Positions 36,255 to 46,345 of a DNA stretch of 64,000 nt are shown one piece after another (the stretch's first letter is position 1; every line of letters begins with the position of its first letter). A program made the position numbers and the translations under genes. The stretch covers positions 1 to 64,000 of the forward strand of contig NZ_AOLM01000027.1 of NCBI RefSeq assembly GCF_000337835.1, written 5' to 3'. This stretch comes from Haloferax sulfurifontis ATCC BAA-897. GTDB taxonomy: Archaea > Halobacteriota > Halobacteria > Halobacteriales > Haloferacaceae. The notes under the pieces were generated by a model. The model had not been told where the DNA came from. It worked only from the letters and a program-made list of their open reading frames with translations, and ran no database searches.

Positions 36255-37877
36255 ATGGTACGGAACAAATCAGCGATACTCCTTTGTGTGCTAGTAGTAA
36301 CGTCAATCGCGGCAGTTCCCGTGTCGGCCGAGAGTTCAGTGTACGGCAATCCGGAGCTCTCGCTGAGCGTGTCGGACAACACCTACCGGTCGAGTGAGTC
36401 CGCGACGCTGTCGATTGTCGCAAGTAACAACGGACGGCTCGAACAGGGTGGGCCAGCGCAGTACGAACAGGAGGTTCAGACCGCACAGAGCGTCCAGATG
36501 GAGGTTCTCGAAGACCAGATCGACGCGCCGATCGACGTGAAAACGGGGACCGTGACGGCGGGCGCAATCCCGGATTCGGGAACCGCTCGATTCGATTTCA
36601 ACGTCGAAATCGGTGCCGCCGAGCCGGGGACCTACGAGATTCCCGTCGAAGTACAGTACAAGTACGTCCGGATGGTCACGTACGGCGACGTCGATGGCCC
36701 GGAATACGTGTGGCGGACGGTCACGAAAAAGAAGTCGGTGACGGTCGAGGTCGAAGACCGTCCGCAGTTCGAGGTCGTGAACGACGAGAATAACGCGGTG
36801 TTCGCCGGTGACACCGGCCGGCTCTCGTTCACGCTCGAAAACACGGGGACGCGAACCGCCACGTCGTCTTCGGTCCAGGTCACGACGCAGTCGCCGACGG
36901 TTTTCTTCGGAACGACGCAGAACCCGCAGTCGTCGACGAGCCTGTACGTTCCGTCGCTTCAGCCGGGTGAGCGGACGAACCTCTCTGTCCAAGTCGGTGC
37001 GGCGGCAGAAACCCAAGCCGGGTCGTACCCCATCGACCTCGCCGTGTCGTACGAGAACCAAAACGGTGTTACCGAGACCTCGGATACGCTGACGACCGGA
37101 GTCACGGTCAAACCCGAGCGGACGTTCGAGATCAGAGACATCGAAACGAAACGCTTCAGAGTCGACGAAGGCGAGGCGAAGATCGACGCACAGGTCGTGA
37201 ACACGGGCAGTGGGTCCGTGAGCAACGTCGCCGTCCGTATCGGCAACACGGCGGTTGTGACGCCGACGAACGGCGAGTCCGCGATCGGTGACCTCGAACC
37301 GGGCGAGTCCCAACCGGTCTCCTTTACCGTCTCGATTCCGGCGAGCGCCGAGCCGGGGACGAACACGTTCCCGTTCATCGTCGAATACGAGAACCAAGAC
37401 GGCGACGTGAGGACGTCCTCACCGATTCGCAAGTCGATATCGATCGGAGCGGAACAGGACCCGTTTTCGGTCGTGAACGTCAACACGAGCGTCTCGCCGG
37501 GGACGACGAAGACAGTGGACGTCGAGGTCCAGTACAACGGTGAAGAGCCGGTCTCGGCGGCCAACGCCAAGCTCTTCGTGAGCGACCCGATTTCGACGTC
37601 CGACGACGGCGCGTATCTCGGCGAGATGCAACCGGGAGAAACGAAGACGGCGACGTTCACCGTCAGCGCCGCCTCGGGAGCGATCGTCAAAGCCTACGAC
37701 GCCTCGGTCGAGGTCCGGTACGACGAGGCCGACGGCGACACGAAATACACTGACGGACTGCCGGTCGGCATCGCCCTGTCCCCGTCGAGCGGCGGACTCC
37801 CGATTCCGATGTCGGTCATCGGGGTCCTCGCACTACTCGGAATCGGCGCGATAGCCGTCGTCTACCGCCGCCGATGA
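36255..37877 (+). CDS. COG1361-type surface protein, partner of an RND permease (copy 1)
   Basis: A 540-residue secreted protein with a signal peptide (residues 1-24, ending PVSAE), a beta-rich exterior of repeated CARDB/NEW3-like domains and one C-terminal helix anchoring it (PMSVIGVLALLGIGAIAVVYRRR). Repeats include GDTGRLSFTLENTGTRTATS, LEPGESQPVSFTVSIP and MQPGETKTATFTV. It is a close paralog of the protein at 48236-49870 (shared VYGNPELSLSV/VYGSPDIDVF start, EVSYxYxR segment and similar repeat spacing). Its stop is 29 bases from the RND gene, and the same pairing occurs at the second locus, so the two very likely act together. Confidence 0.88.
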   Translation: MVRNKSAILLCVLVVTSIAAVPVSAESSVYGNPELSLSVSDNTYRSSESATLSIVASNNGRLEQGGPAQYEQEVQTAQSVQMEVLEDQIDAPIDVKTGTVTAGAIPDSGTARFDFNVEIGAAEPGTYEIPVEVQYKYVRMVTYGDVDGPEYVWRTVTKKKSVTVEVEDRPQFEVVNDENNAVFAGDTGRLSFTLENTGTRTATSSSVQVTTQSPTVFFGTTQNPQSSTSLYVPSLQPGERTNLSVQVGAAAETQAGSYPIDLAVSYENQNGVTETSDTLTTGVTVKPERTFEIRDIETKRFRVDEGEAKIDAQVVNTGSGSVSNVAVRIGNTAVVTPTNGESAIGDLEPGESQPVSFTVSIPASAEPGTNTFPFIVEYENQDGDVRTSSPIRKSISIGAEQDPFSVVNVNTSVSPGTTKTVDVEVQYNGEEPVSAANAKLFVSDPISTSDDGAYLGEMQPGETKTATFTVSAASGAIVKAYDASVEVRYDEADGDTKYTDGLPVGIALSPSSGGLPIPMSVIGVLALLGIGAIAVVYRRR

Positions 37878-37905
37878 CGGATTATGGACGGAACAAGGAG
37901 TAACC

Positions 37906-40164
37906 ATGGATAAGCTACGCGAGGTATTCAGGTCGGTCGGCCAGCAGGTCCAACAGCGACCAGTCGCGGTGCTCATCCTCGCAGTCCTGCTGATATTCAG
38001 TGCGTTCGGCGGTGCCGCACAGATCACGAGCGTCACTGGCGACGCCGCGTTCGTCGCGGACAACCCGACGTACAACGCCTTTTCGGAGTCGTTCGACCGG
38101 GGGAGCGTCGCCATCCTCGTGCGGGGAGATATCACGGAGCCGCGGACGATCCACGCGATAGACCGCGTCGACCGGGAGATGTCGACGAAGGCGAACGTCC
38201 ATGCAGTAACGAGCCCGGCCGATCAGGTCCGACAAGAGTACGGGCGAATCCCCGACTCGGAGGCGAAGATTCGGGACGTGATCGGGTCACCGGACTACAC
38301 CGTGGTCCAGATCGTCTTCGATACGGGACTCACTCAGCAAGACGAGCGTCCCATCTACACGCAAGCCGTGGAGGCGACTGACTGGGCGCAGTTCCCCGCC
38401 GGAACGACGGTGACCGTTACCGGCAGTGCCGCGTTCTCTGCACAGCTCTCGACGCTCATTCAGCAGAGTACACAGCAGTTGCTCGGGCTCGCCATCGGGC
38501 TCATGGTCGTGGCGCTGTTCTTCCTGTTCCGCGGCGTCCGCCTCCGCCTCCTCCCGATCGTCGCCGTCTTCGTGGGCGTTATCTACACCTTCGGGGCGAT
38601 CGGGTACGCGGGAGTCCCCAACTCGACGATGACCAGCGCGGTCTTCCCCATCTTGATCGGACTGGGCATCGACTACTCCGTCCAGTTCCACGAGCGGTAC
38701 GAGGAGGAACTCGAAAGCCATCCGCCGCGTGAGGCGCTTCCGGAAGCGCTGAGCGGAATCGGCCCACCCGTCTTCGTCGCCATGCTCGCCGCCGCCTTAG
38801 GGTTCGGAGCGACGTGGGTCTCGACGTCGTCCCCGTCTATCATCTGGTTCGCGCAGACATCGATCTTCGGCGTGCTCCTCACGTTCGCCGCGGGGATCAT
38901 CGTCCTCCTCCCGCTTCTCACCCTCTGGGTTCGCCGGAAGGACGACTCGACGGAGGAAACGCAAACGCCGGACCGAGGCGAAGATGACGCCCCGACGACG
39001 GCCACGGCCACGCAGTCCCAACACGACTCGGACCGGGTCGGCCTCGTTGGACAACTGCTCGGCCGTTCGGCCCGGCTACTCGCAAGTCACCCAGTGCTCG
39101 TCCTCGGCATCGCGCTGTTGATCGCCGTCGTGGGCTTCCAGGCCAGCGGGTCGCTCGACACGCTCGCGGATACGGAAGGGTTCATCCCGCAGGACCTCCC
39201 GGCGTATATCGACCTCCAACAGTTCCGCTCCGTTACCGGCGGCGGCTCGAGCACGAGTTACGACGTCCTCGTGACCGGCACGCACCTCAAACACCCGACG
39301 ACGTTGCAGTGGATGCTCGACTTCCAGCACGTCGCGACACAGGCCCCGCTCGTCCAAGGCGTCGATTCGCCGGCGACGCTGATCATGCAGTACAACGGGG
39401 GGCAACTCCCGCGTACCGAAAGCGGCGTCAAGCGCGTGCTCGAAACCGTGCCGGAGGCACAGAGGCTACAGTACTACAACGACGGACGCGCACATATCAC
39501 GGTCTACTCCGCACAGGACATGAGCACCCAGCAGGCACTGTCGTTCCTCCAGAACACGCGTGAGTCAATCGCGTACAGTAGCCCGCCCCCCGGCGTGACG
39601 GCGGAGGTCACGGGTACCGCCGCGATTTCGACGCCCTCCATCGTAGAGCAGATCAACTCACGAAACGTGACGACCGGACTGGGAGTCCTGTTCGTGTTTA
39701 TCCTGCTCCTCCTGTACTATCGCGACCTGGTGAAGGCCGTCGCCCCGCTCATTCCGATGGTGTTCGTCATCGGCTGGCAGAACATCTACATGTATCTGCT
39801 GAACATCCCGGTCTCGCCGCTCGGCGCGAGTCTCGGCGCGATGACCGTCGGAATCGGCGCAGAGTACACCATCATCGTGATGGACCGGTATTACGAAGAG
39901 AAACAGCAGGCGGGCGTCAGTCGACTCGACGCCGTCCAGACGGCGGCCACGCGGGTCGGGAAGGCAATCAGCGTGTCGGGAATGACGACCGTGTTCGGCT
40001 TCTCGGCGCTGGTGTTGTCGCCGTTCCCAATTCTCAGCGGGTTCGGGTTCCTGACCGTCGGCGTCGTGTTCCTGACGCTCATCGCGTCGCTGGTGACCCT
40101 CCCCCCGACGCTCGTCCTCTTGGACTCGATCGCCGAGCGCGTGACCGCCATGCGCTCGTCGTGA
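37906..40164 (+). CDS. HAE3/MMPL-type RND permease (copy 1)
   Basis: A 752-residue RND protein with the two-fold MMPL repeat: one helix, a large extracytoplasmic loop, then six helices, twice. Helix-4 motifs are LGIDYSVQFHERYEEE in the first half and IGAEYTIIVMDRYYEE in the second, with SSD-like helices around GVIYTFGAIGYAG. HAE3 permeases move hydrophobic compounds, lipids or sterol-like molecules using the proton or sodium gradient. Here it is co-transcribed with an anchored COG1361 protein, which may present or scaffold its substrate. Two extracytoplasmic porter-like domains face the S-layer space. Confidence 0.92.
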   Translation: MDKLREVFRSVGQQVQQRPVAVLILAVLLIFSAFGGAAQITSVTGDAAFVADNPTYNAFSESFDRGSVAILVRGDITEPRTIHAIDRVDREMSTKANVHAVTSPADQVRQEYGRIPDSEAKIRDVIGSPDYTVVQIVFDTGLTQQDERPIYTQAVEATDWAQFPAGTTVTVTGSAAFSAQLSTLIQQSTQQLLGLAIGLMVVALFFLFRGVRLRLLPIVAVFVGVIYTFGAIGYAGVPNSTMTSAVFPILIGLGIDYSVQFHERYEEELESHPPREALPEALSGIGPPVFVAMLAAALGFGATWVSTSSPSIIWFAQTSIFGVLLTFAAGIIVLLPLLTLWVRRKDDSTEETQTPDRGEDDAPTTATATQSQHDSDRVGLVGQLLGRSARLLASHPVLVLGIALLIAVVGFQASGSLDTLADTEGFIPQDLPAYIDLQQFRSVTGGGSSTSYDVLVTGTHLKHPTTLQWMLDFQHVATQAPLVQGVDSPATLIMQYNGGQLPRTESGVKRVLETVPEAQRLQYYNDGRAHITVYSAQDMSTQQALSFLQNTRESIAYSSPPPGVTAEVTGTAAISTPSIVEQINSRNVTTGLGVLFVFILLLLYYRDLVKAVAPLIPMVFVIGWQNIYMYLLNIPVSPLGASLGAMTVGIGAEYTIIVMDRYYEEKQQAGVSRLDAVQTAATRVGKAISVSGMTTVFGFSALVLSPFPILSGFGFLTVGVVFLTLIASLVTLPPTLVLLDSIAERVTAMRSS

Positions 40165-40193
40165 GTGTGACTCCGCCCCGCTTTTCTTTCCGT

Positions 40194-40217
40194 CCCCCGC
40201 GCTAACGCGCGAGGGGG
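40194..40217 (+). terminator. GC-rich hairpin after the RND operon
   Basis: CCCCCGCGC-TAA-CGCGCGAGGGGG folds as a strong stem 30 bases after the RND stop, preceded by the T-rich CTTTTCTTTC. It is the likely end of the operon transcript. Confidence 0.5.
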
Positions 40218-40278
40218 CCGCCGCTCTCGTCGATGACCGACCTCCGGAGGCGGAGGCAACGCACGGGATGGACAACGT

Positions 40279-40297
40279 CAGACCCACCGGGGGTCTG
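40279..40297 (-). terminator. Hairpin after the minus-strand secreted protein gene
   Basis: CAGACCC-ACCGG-GGGTCTG is a perfect 7-bp stem 15 bases past the stop of the convergent gene at 40312. It is a candidate terminator for that gene. Confidence 0.45.
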
Positions 40298-40311
40298 CGA
40301 TACGCTCTCGG

Positions 40312-41889
40312 TCACGCCCCGAGAGACGCGCCCCACGAAACCGTCGAAATCAGGTCCCTGACCATCTCGACGAATGTGCCGATGAGTCCGTCCGACGAGG
40401 ACTCCGAGGGGACGCTGGGTAACGGCGTGTTCGTTCGCACCGACCCGGCTGGGGTCGTTGTCGACGCGGTCGGTTCGTCGGCCGTTGCGTTCGGCGGTGC
40501 GACCTGAATCGTCTCGATGTGTTCCCTCCCGGTCGAATCGGTCGCGCGGACCCGGATACGTGTCGGATAGCCGTCCAGTTGGAGCGTTTCGTTGATGCGA
40601 ACGTCGCTGGTCACGCCCCCACCGTAAATCTGCGCTAAATCGACGGTGTTGCCGGTCGGTCCGACCGTCTCGGCGTACACGCTGGTAACGCGGCCGTCGT
40701 ACACGCGGCCTTCGACGTGGACGCGGTCATCGCTGACCCGAATCGTGTCCGGCCGGAGTTCGATAGTCGGGCGCACGAGTTGGGTAACGTTCACCTCGAG
40801 TTCGCGTGTCGTCGCGTTCTCGGTGCCGTCGTCCGCAACGATGGTAATGTTTCGACTGTCCCCCGCGAGTGGGATCGTCTTCGTGAACGTGTGTTCGATC
40901 GGCCGTGAACCGATTGGCTTCGGCTGAATCTCGTAGTTCAACCCCGAGCCGTCCGCCGACCCTCGACGAACGCCGACCGAACGGATGCCGACCGCGTCCG
41001 TCACCCGGATTGTCAGCCGAACCGCGGAGCGCGTTTTGATGAGGCTCTGGTTGAGTATCTCAATCGACGGCGGTGCCTCGTCCATAACGTAGAGGTCGAC
41101 GTCGTAGTGGCGGCGGTGGCCGCGCGAATCGAGCACCGATACCCTGAGACTGTTTTGGCCAGCATCCACGCGCTCGTCGAACGGCCCCAGCCGAAGCGGT
41201 CTGGAAATCGACCCGTTCGGATCGTCGATCACGACGCGTTTTCGAAAGCCCCAGGGCGCCTCGACGCCCTGACCGTGATAGCGCAGTTCGATCGACACCT
41301 GCTCGACGTCCGAGTGGTCGTAGATCGTCCCGTCGAGGCTAATTCGAGACCGGTTTATCGTATAGTTGGTCTCGGGACGGTCGTAGATACTGGTGTTGCC
41401 CGTCCGGAACGGCGACGTGAACACTATCGCCGGGGCGATCGAATCTTCGATTACCGTTATCCGTCGGGTCGTAGTGCTCCCGTTTTGCTTTACGAGGACC
41501 TCCAGCGCGTGCTCACCAGCGGTCATCTCGAGCGTTGCCGTTTCCTGAACCGCGGTGCTGTTCGGGGTATAGACCCGCCTGCTGTCACCATCCACGCGGA
41601 CGACGAGCAACTCGATCACTGCCGACCCGTTCGCTCGAACCGTGAGTTCGGGGTTGTCGCCCGTCGTGACCGTGTCACCGTCGGCAACAGTCCGGTTTTC
41701 GAGTACCAGCGTCAGGTTCGGCTCTGAGCGCTCGGTCGAGTTGTTCCGTTCGACCTGCTGGTGTGTGTCCGGGACGCCGATAGCCCCGTCTCCGGTCGTC
41801 GTTGATGGCTCCGCCGCGGCGCTTATCCCTGCAGTAAAAGAGAGTATCAGCAGAACTGCGGCCACCCAACCCACGTGCTTGGAGTCCAT
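40312..41889 (-). CDS. Secreted beta-sandwich surface protein of unknown function
   Basis: A 525-residue protein from ATG 41889. A TATA-like GATTTATCT (minus, near 41925) predicts a leader of about nine bases, favouring this start over GTG 41901. The signal peptide ends near ISAAAEP. The body is Ig-like or cadherin-like domains with many NxT/S sequons (NLTLVLENRT, NYTINRS, NITIVAD) and repeated phrases such as SVRLTIRVTDAVGIRSVGV and VRATDSTGREHIETI. A Thr/Pro/Ser linker precedes a short amphipathic C-terminus; no PGF-CTERM or clear membrane helix is seen. It is probably an exported cell-surface protein in the envelope island. Confidence 0.75.
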   Translation of the reverse strand: MDSKHVGWVAAVLLILSFTAGISAAAEPSTTTGDGAIGVPDTHQQVERNNSTERSEPNLTLVLENRTVADGDTVTTGDNPELTVRANGSAVIELLVVRVDGDSRRVYTPNSTAVQETATLEMTAGEHALEVLVKQNGSTTTRRITVIEDSIAPAIVFTSPFRTGNTSIYDRPETNYTINRSRISLDGTIYDHSDVEQVSIELRYHGQGVEAPWGFRKRVVIDDPNGSISRPLRLGPFDERVDAGQNSLRVSVLDSRGHRRHYDVDLYVMDEAPPSIEILNQSLIKTRSAVRLTIRVTDAVGIRSVGVRRGSADGSGLNYEIQPKPIGSRPIEHTFTKTIPLAGDSRNITIVADDGTENATTRELEVNVTQLVRPTIELRPDTIRVSDDRVHVEGRVYDGRVTSVYAETVGPTGNTVDLAQIYGGGVTSDVRINETLQLDGYPTRIRVRATDSTGREHIETIQVAPPNATADEPTASTTTPAGSVRTNTPLPSVPSESSSDGLIGTFVEMVRDLISTVSWGASLGA

Positions 41890-42398
41890 GTTCGAATACA
41901 CTAGCCAGTGGGCGTTTCGAAGATAAATCTACAGACCCAGCTATCATCGTTGAAATTCAGAGGGGACCAACAAGGTGGCTCCAAGGATACGGGCCAATAC
42001 GGTCCCGAGATCGGGAGCCACCAACCCAAGATGGAGTGTTACTGGTTTGTCGTTGCGAGTAAGCAAATCGGTGTACGATTACCCGCGTTACGGCCGTCAA
42101 ACAGCCGGCCAATGACACGCCTAGTTGGATCGATCCGATGACTGCCCATACAGAGGCTGGCCCGACGCCAACCTTTGTTTTTCTCAGAGCTATCGATACT
42201 AATCTATTTCGGTCCCAATCGCGTCCCACGCAGTCTCCGCTTCGTTGCGATACGACTCGGTCCCGGCGGAGCCGACCAGCCCCGCCGTTCCAGAATCGAC
42301 ACCGTTCGTACCTCTGTGGCGCATCCACCCGGCGAACGGCCGAGACCAAGGGAGACAAGTACCCAAACCGCTACCTCTCTCCGAGAGGAACTCTACCC
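41890..42398. other. Intergenic region before the TrmB-type regulator
   Basis: The divergent promoters of the secreted protein and the regulator must lie here. The sequence is lower in GC than its neighbours. No gene, RNA or strong repeat is seen. Confidence 0.35.
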
Positions 42399-43154
42399 AT
42401 GGATAACAGCGAAGCGATCGATGCGCTCATCGAGCTCGGTCTGTCTACGTATGAAGCTCGGGTGTTTACTGCGCTTATCGAACTCGGAGAGGGGACGGCG
42501 CGCGAAGTTGCGAAGACGTCTGACGTCCCCCGATCGCAGGTGTATACGACGACCAAAGAACTGCAGTCACGAGGCTTCATTAGCGTCCAACAGGCGAATC
42601 CACAGGTGTTCCAGCCGATATCGCTGTCCGAAGTCGAGTCGCAACTCAGTCGCGAATTCGCATCCAAGCGTGACACGGCGTTCGACCGGCTCAAGACGCT
42701 CGAACGGCAGACCGCTCCGGCGGCCGAACAGAGCGAAGACGTGTGGACGATTACGGGCACGCCGGCGATTATCGGCCGGGCCAGTCAACTCATCGACGAA
42801 GCCGAAACGCGTGTGATCTACGGTGCTAAGAGCCTCGAGCAACCGGATGCCGAACTCCTGAGTACAGTCCGCTCGTGCTGTTCGCGCGACGTCTCCGTCC
42901 ACCTGCTTCAGGATAGCGACCAGGAGATTTCAGACCAGTGGCGAGAGAACGAGTGTGTGTCTGTCGTGTCGATTCCACCGCAACAGGCCAAAGGTGACCA
43001 CGCGGTTCGGCTGTTACTCGTCGATTCGGATAGCTTCCTGCTGAGTGTCCGTAGCAACCGAACGGCACCCGAAATCGCGATTTGGAGCGCAAACACGACG
43101 TTTGCCGAGGCGTTCTCACAGCTCCTCACGAGTAGCCTGCCCGTTACCGAGTGA
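42399..43154 (+). CDS. TrmB-family transcriptional regulator
   Basis: A 251-residue regulator. ATG 42399 gives the usual N-terminus MDNSEAIDALIELGLSTYEARVFTAL, the TrmB winged helix-turn-helix, with EVAKTSDVPRSQVYTTTKEL as the recognition region. The C-terminal part (residues 120-250) resembles the effector or PLD-like domain of haloarchaeal TrmB proteins. It could control the S-layer gene, whose convergent stop lies 277 bases beyond its own, but no operator was identified. Confidence 0.88.
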   Translation: MDNSEAIDALIELGLSTYEARVFTALIELGEGTAREVAKTSDVPRSQVYTTTKELQSRGFISVQQANPQVFQPISLSEVESQLSREFASKRDTAFDRLKTLERQTAPAAEQSEDVWTITGTPAIIGRASQLIDEAETRVIYGAKSLEQPDAELLSTVRSCCSRDVSVHLLQDSDQEISDQWRENECVSVVSIPPQQAKGDHAVRLLLVDSDSFLLSVRSNRTAPEIAIWSANTTFAEAFSQLLTSSLPVTE

Positions 43155-43345
43155 AAACTCACAGTCTATCCTGCGACTCGCTTACGACCGACGCCGTTCC
43201 TGTGTGAGACGGTGCCAGCGCTCTCCGAGTTCTGACGCCGTTCCAGACGCTCGTGGAGACGACCCAGTTGCGGTCTCGGTCTCCACCGCAGTTCGCTCGG
43301 TGGCGACTCCCGCTCGTCAGAAGCGTCTCTTCGGGTTGGTAGGGT

Positions 43346-43373
43346 AAAATAAAAAGACCGGAACGAATCCGGT
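43346..43373 (-). terminator. Intrinsic terminator of the S-layer glycoprotein gene
   Basis: On the minus strand ACCGGA-TTCGT-TCCGGT forms a stem followed at once by CTTTTTATTTT, about 60 bases past the S-layer stop. It is the best hairpin-plus-T-run in the window and suits a very highly expressed gene. Confidence 0.75.
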
Positions 43374-43431
43374 TGGTTACTCGTCTGCTGTCGTCACATC
43401 CTCGTCGGAGTGACGAGGAGTGGTGGCGGCG

Positions 43432-45894
43432 TTAGTTCTCGCGGCGGAGTGCGAGAAGGGCCGCGCCGACGAGTGCGACGAGAGCGACTGCGATACCGAA
43501 GCCGGGCGTGTTGGAGGACGTGGTGGTCGTCTCCTCAGTCGGCTCTTCGGTGGTCTCAGTCGGCTCAGCGGTCGTGGTCGTTTCCGTGGGTTCGGACGTC
43601 GTCGTGGTCGTTTCCGTGGGTTCGGACGTCGTGGTGTCCTCACGCTCGGAGACGACTTCGACGTTCACGGTGTCCGTGTTGTCGCCGTCGTCGGCTTCCA
43701 CGGTGTACGTACCCGTCTCGAAGTCGGTGGTGTCAATTTCGACCATCCACTGGCCGTCGTTGTTCCACTCGTCAGTGTCTTCGAGTGCGACGGACGTACC
43801 GTCTTCATTCGTCACTTCGATGCTGATGGTGTTGTCGTCCGGCTTGAGGTTCGTCGAGCCAGCGATGACCATCGTTTCACCGGTCGCGACCGGGTTGATG
43901 CCAGCCGCTTCAGCGGCGTCCGGGTAGATCGAGTCGATGGACGTCGAGGACTCGGCCAGACGGAACGTCTCGGTGACGATCAGGTCGTCGCTCGCCGTCT
44001 CGTCAACCGTTTCGGAGGCGATGAGCTCGTTGACCTGCTCACCGTTGTTGTTGTTGCTGTCGAGCGTGTCGAGGTAGGTCTGCAGGTCGTCGAGGTCTGC
44101 GCCGGAGCTCGGGCCACCCGGGAGGGAGCCGTCACCGACGGCGCCGTCGCGACCGACCGAGAGGATGTGGGCGGTGACCTGGCCCTGCGTGAGGCCGACG
44201 GTGATGTCGTCCTCTTCGAAGGTACCGTCGCTGTCAACGCTCACGGACTGGTATTCGACGTTACCGCGCTCGTCGACGAAGATGACGAGGACGGAGTCGG
44301 CACCGCTGGCGGTACCGTTAACGTCAACCGTTCCGGATTGGACAGGTGCGACCTGACCGTTGATCGTCGTGAACTGACCCGTAAGGGCCTGGTCGACCAC
44401 GCGGAGCGAATTACTGCTGCTCACACCGCTGGTGAATTCGGACGTCGTAAGCGAGTCGTCGACGGTACCGTCGCCGCCGACGTCAGCGTCGGACGCGTCG
44501 ATGACACCGATGCGGTAGGTACCCGTCAGCGACAGGATGCTGCTACCGTCGCCGGGGAGGTTCGAGAGCGCAACGTCTTCTTCTTCGAACGTGTCGTCAG
44601 AGTCGACGTTGATTTCGTTGTCGCCGCCGATTTCGAGGAGCTGCCAGTCGCCATCGTCGCGGACGTAGATTGCGACGCTGTCGGAGCTGGTAGCCGTACC
44701 GTTAATGTCGACTTCCGAGCCAACGACGTACTGACCGGTCGGGCTCGAAAGTGTCGTACCGCCTTCTTCGACGGTGAGCGTGATGTCGTTCGTCGGGTCC
44801 GCGTCGACCGCTTCGGTCGCGTTCACACCAACGTCGTACACTTCGATGTCGACGTCGCTGTCGTCGAGGTACTGCGTTTCGATGCCGCCAACGGCGCTCG
44901 CACCGTCGATTTCGACGATTGCGTACGCGATGTCAGCGTCACTGACATCCAGGGTCGTGGATGCGGAGGAGTTGTTCACAGCGCTGCTGTTCGCAATGCC
45001 GACTTCCGAGGTATCACCGATGTTACGGAAGATTGCCTTGGCCTGCTGCGTCGTGATGTCGGACTGAGCGTCCGAAAGGTCAATGGCAACAACGTGCTCG
45101 TTGCCGTCGATGCCGTTCGTGACCGTGTACTGAACGTCAGTACCCTGGGTCACGGACTCGCTGTCGAGTTCGATGCCGACTTCGTCCTGCGACGAGATCG
45201 TGAGGGTCATCGTCTCGGAGGCCTCACCGAAGTCGAGGTCCTCAGCGCCTTCGAGGGTGATCGTGTACTCGCCAGCGTCCTGATCGGACATGTCGAGCTG
45301 AGCACCGTTCTGCGTGTCGACCGTGCTGTCGTTGATGACGTCGCTGGAGCTGGTCAGGACCTCGTTGGTGATGTCCGTTCCGCTCGGGTCTTCGACGGTC
45401 ACCGTGACCTTCTCGGCCGACTCGTAGTTGTAGTTAGCGTTGACGTAGAGTTCGTCAGCGTCATCGGAGCTGATAGCGGAGCCGGTGACGTCGCCACCGG
45501 ACGCCGTCAGGATTTCGCTGTCAGTGATGCGCGGTGCCAGCAGCGTGACGTTGGCCGAACCACTGTTGCCGTCAGCGGAGTACGTACCAAGCGGCTGGTC
45601 GTCCGAACTCTGCGGGATGGGCGAGGTAAGGTCGAGCGAGATACCTTCCGCGTTGCCCGAGACACCCGTCAGAAGCGGGTTCGAAGCGCCGAGACCGGCG
45701 TCAGTGTCGATTTCCTCACCGAGGAAGACGCGGTCTCCGGATGCAATTGTCTTGTTGAACGTTTCGTTGTCAGCGTCGAGATCTCCACGCTCCGCGGCGG
45801 CACTTCCCGTAAACGCGATGGCCCCCGCGAAGACGGAGGTTACCATCAGCGCGGCGAGAAGTATCGCACGCGTTTGATTTTTGATCGTTGTCAT
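43432..45894 (-). CDS. csg: S-layer glycoprotein
   Basis: An 820-residue major cell-wall protein. ATG 45894 begins the signal peptide ([20 protein letters not shown]), cleaved before ERGDLDADN. Long blocks match my memory of Haloferax volcanii Csg (827 residues), such as [11 protein letters not shown] and [19 protein letters not shown], with divergence elsewhere. The first NKT sequon matches glycosylated Asn13, and SANVTLLAP matches Asn83; DNET adds a sequon four residues before the first. The tail is a Thr/Glu-rich TETTTT region with repeats, then [26 protein letters not shown], the PGF-CTERM signal for ArtA processing and lipid anchoring. Confidence 0.97.
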   Translation of the reverse strand: MTTIKNQTRAILLAALMVTSVFAGAIAFTGSAAAERGDLDADNETFNKTIASGDRVFLGEEIDTDAGLGASNPLLTGVSGNAEGISLDLTSPIPQSSDDQPLGTYSADGNSGSANVTLLAPRITDSEILTASGGDVTGSAISSDDADELYVNANYNYESAEKVTVTVEDPSGTDITNEVLTSSSDVINDSTVDTQNGAQLDMSDQDAGEYTITLEGAEDLDFGEASETMTLTISSQDEVGIELDSESVTQGTDVQYTVTNGIDGNEHVVAIDLSDAQSDITTQQAKAIFRNIGDTSEVGIANSSAVNNSSASTTLDVSDADIAYAIVEIDGASAVGGIETQYLDDSDVDIEVYDVGVNATEAVDADPTNDITLTVEEGGTTLSSPTGQYVVGSEVDINGTATSSDSVAIYVRDDGDWQLLEIGGDNEINVDSDDTFEEEDVALSNLPGDGSSILSLTGTYRIGVIDASDADVGGDGTVDDSLTTSEFTSGVSSSNSLRVVDQALTGQFTTINGQVAPVQSGTVDVNGTASGADSVLVIFVDERGNVEYQSVSVDSDGTFEEDDITVGLTQGQVTAHILSVGRDGAVGDGSLPGGPSSGADLDDLQTYLDTLDSNNNNGEQVNELIASETVDETASDDLIVTETFRLAESSTSIDSIYPDAAEAAGINPVATGETMVIAGSTNLKPDDNTISIEVTNEDGTSVALEDTDEWNNDGQWMVEIDTTDFETGTYTVEADDGDNTDTVNVEVVSEREDTTTSEPTETTTTTSEPTETTTTAEPTETTEEPTEETTTTSSNTPGFGIAVALVALVGAALLALRREN

Positions 45895-46345
45895 AGTGTA
45901 CTTGTAGCGCCAGTATTTTCCGCGCAGTTCGCTGTGACGCGGATCCCTACTAGCGGGGGATGGGCAGGGGTACGGTAGAACCATATAAGCGGCCTTGGTA
46001 AATGCTTTCTGTTTCTGTTGCATGTTCGGTTCTGTCCCCGTTGCCGTCTCGCAGTTGGCGTCCGGGACGCAATCCCTCGCGCGCACGTAACAGGTTGGAA
46101 GCTAGGCGAACGATGCCCGTCAACTCTCGGAGAAAGGCGACCGGAAAACGAGCTCCAGCGGGGTATCGACCTCAAACCACCGACAACGACACGACAAGAA
46201 CGGCCACGGCGAGAGCCGCCTCATCCTCGACAGGTCGACGAGACGCAAGAACGGAGATCACGACCGCCGAGACGAGTCAGACCGAGAGTCTGCGGGCAAG
46301 TCACGACTTCAGTCGCGAGTGGGCGGCAGTGCCAGGTCGTAGGCG
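45895..46345. other. S-layer gene leader and upstream region
   Basis: It holds the S-layer promoter and an untranslated leader of about 65 bases, plus the sequence after the minus-strand gene that starts at 47920. An in-frame extension upstream of ATG 45894 lacks protein character. No other gene is seen. Confidence 0.5.
45981..45990 (-). promoter_or_regulatory. TATA box of the S-layer glycoprotein gene
   Basis: The minus strand reads GCTTATATGG. The start of transcription is predicted near 45961, giving a leader of roughly 65 bases, in line with the long leaders known for Haloferax S-layer mRNA. Confidence 0.6.

Noticed and set aside
43420-45978. 852-residue plus-strand frame opposite the S-layer gene
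   Set aside because: Antisense shadow of csg, kept open by GC-rich third positions. The product has no family similarity.
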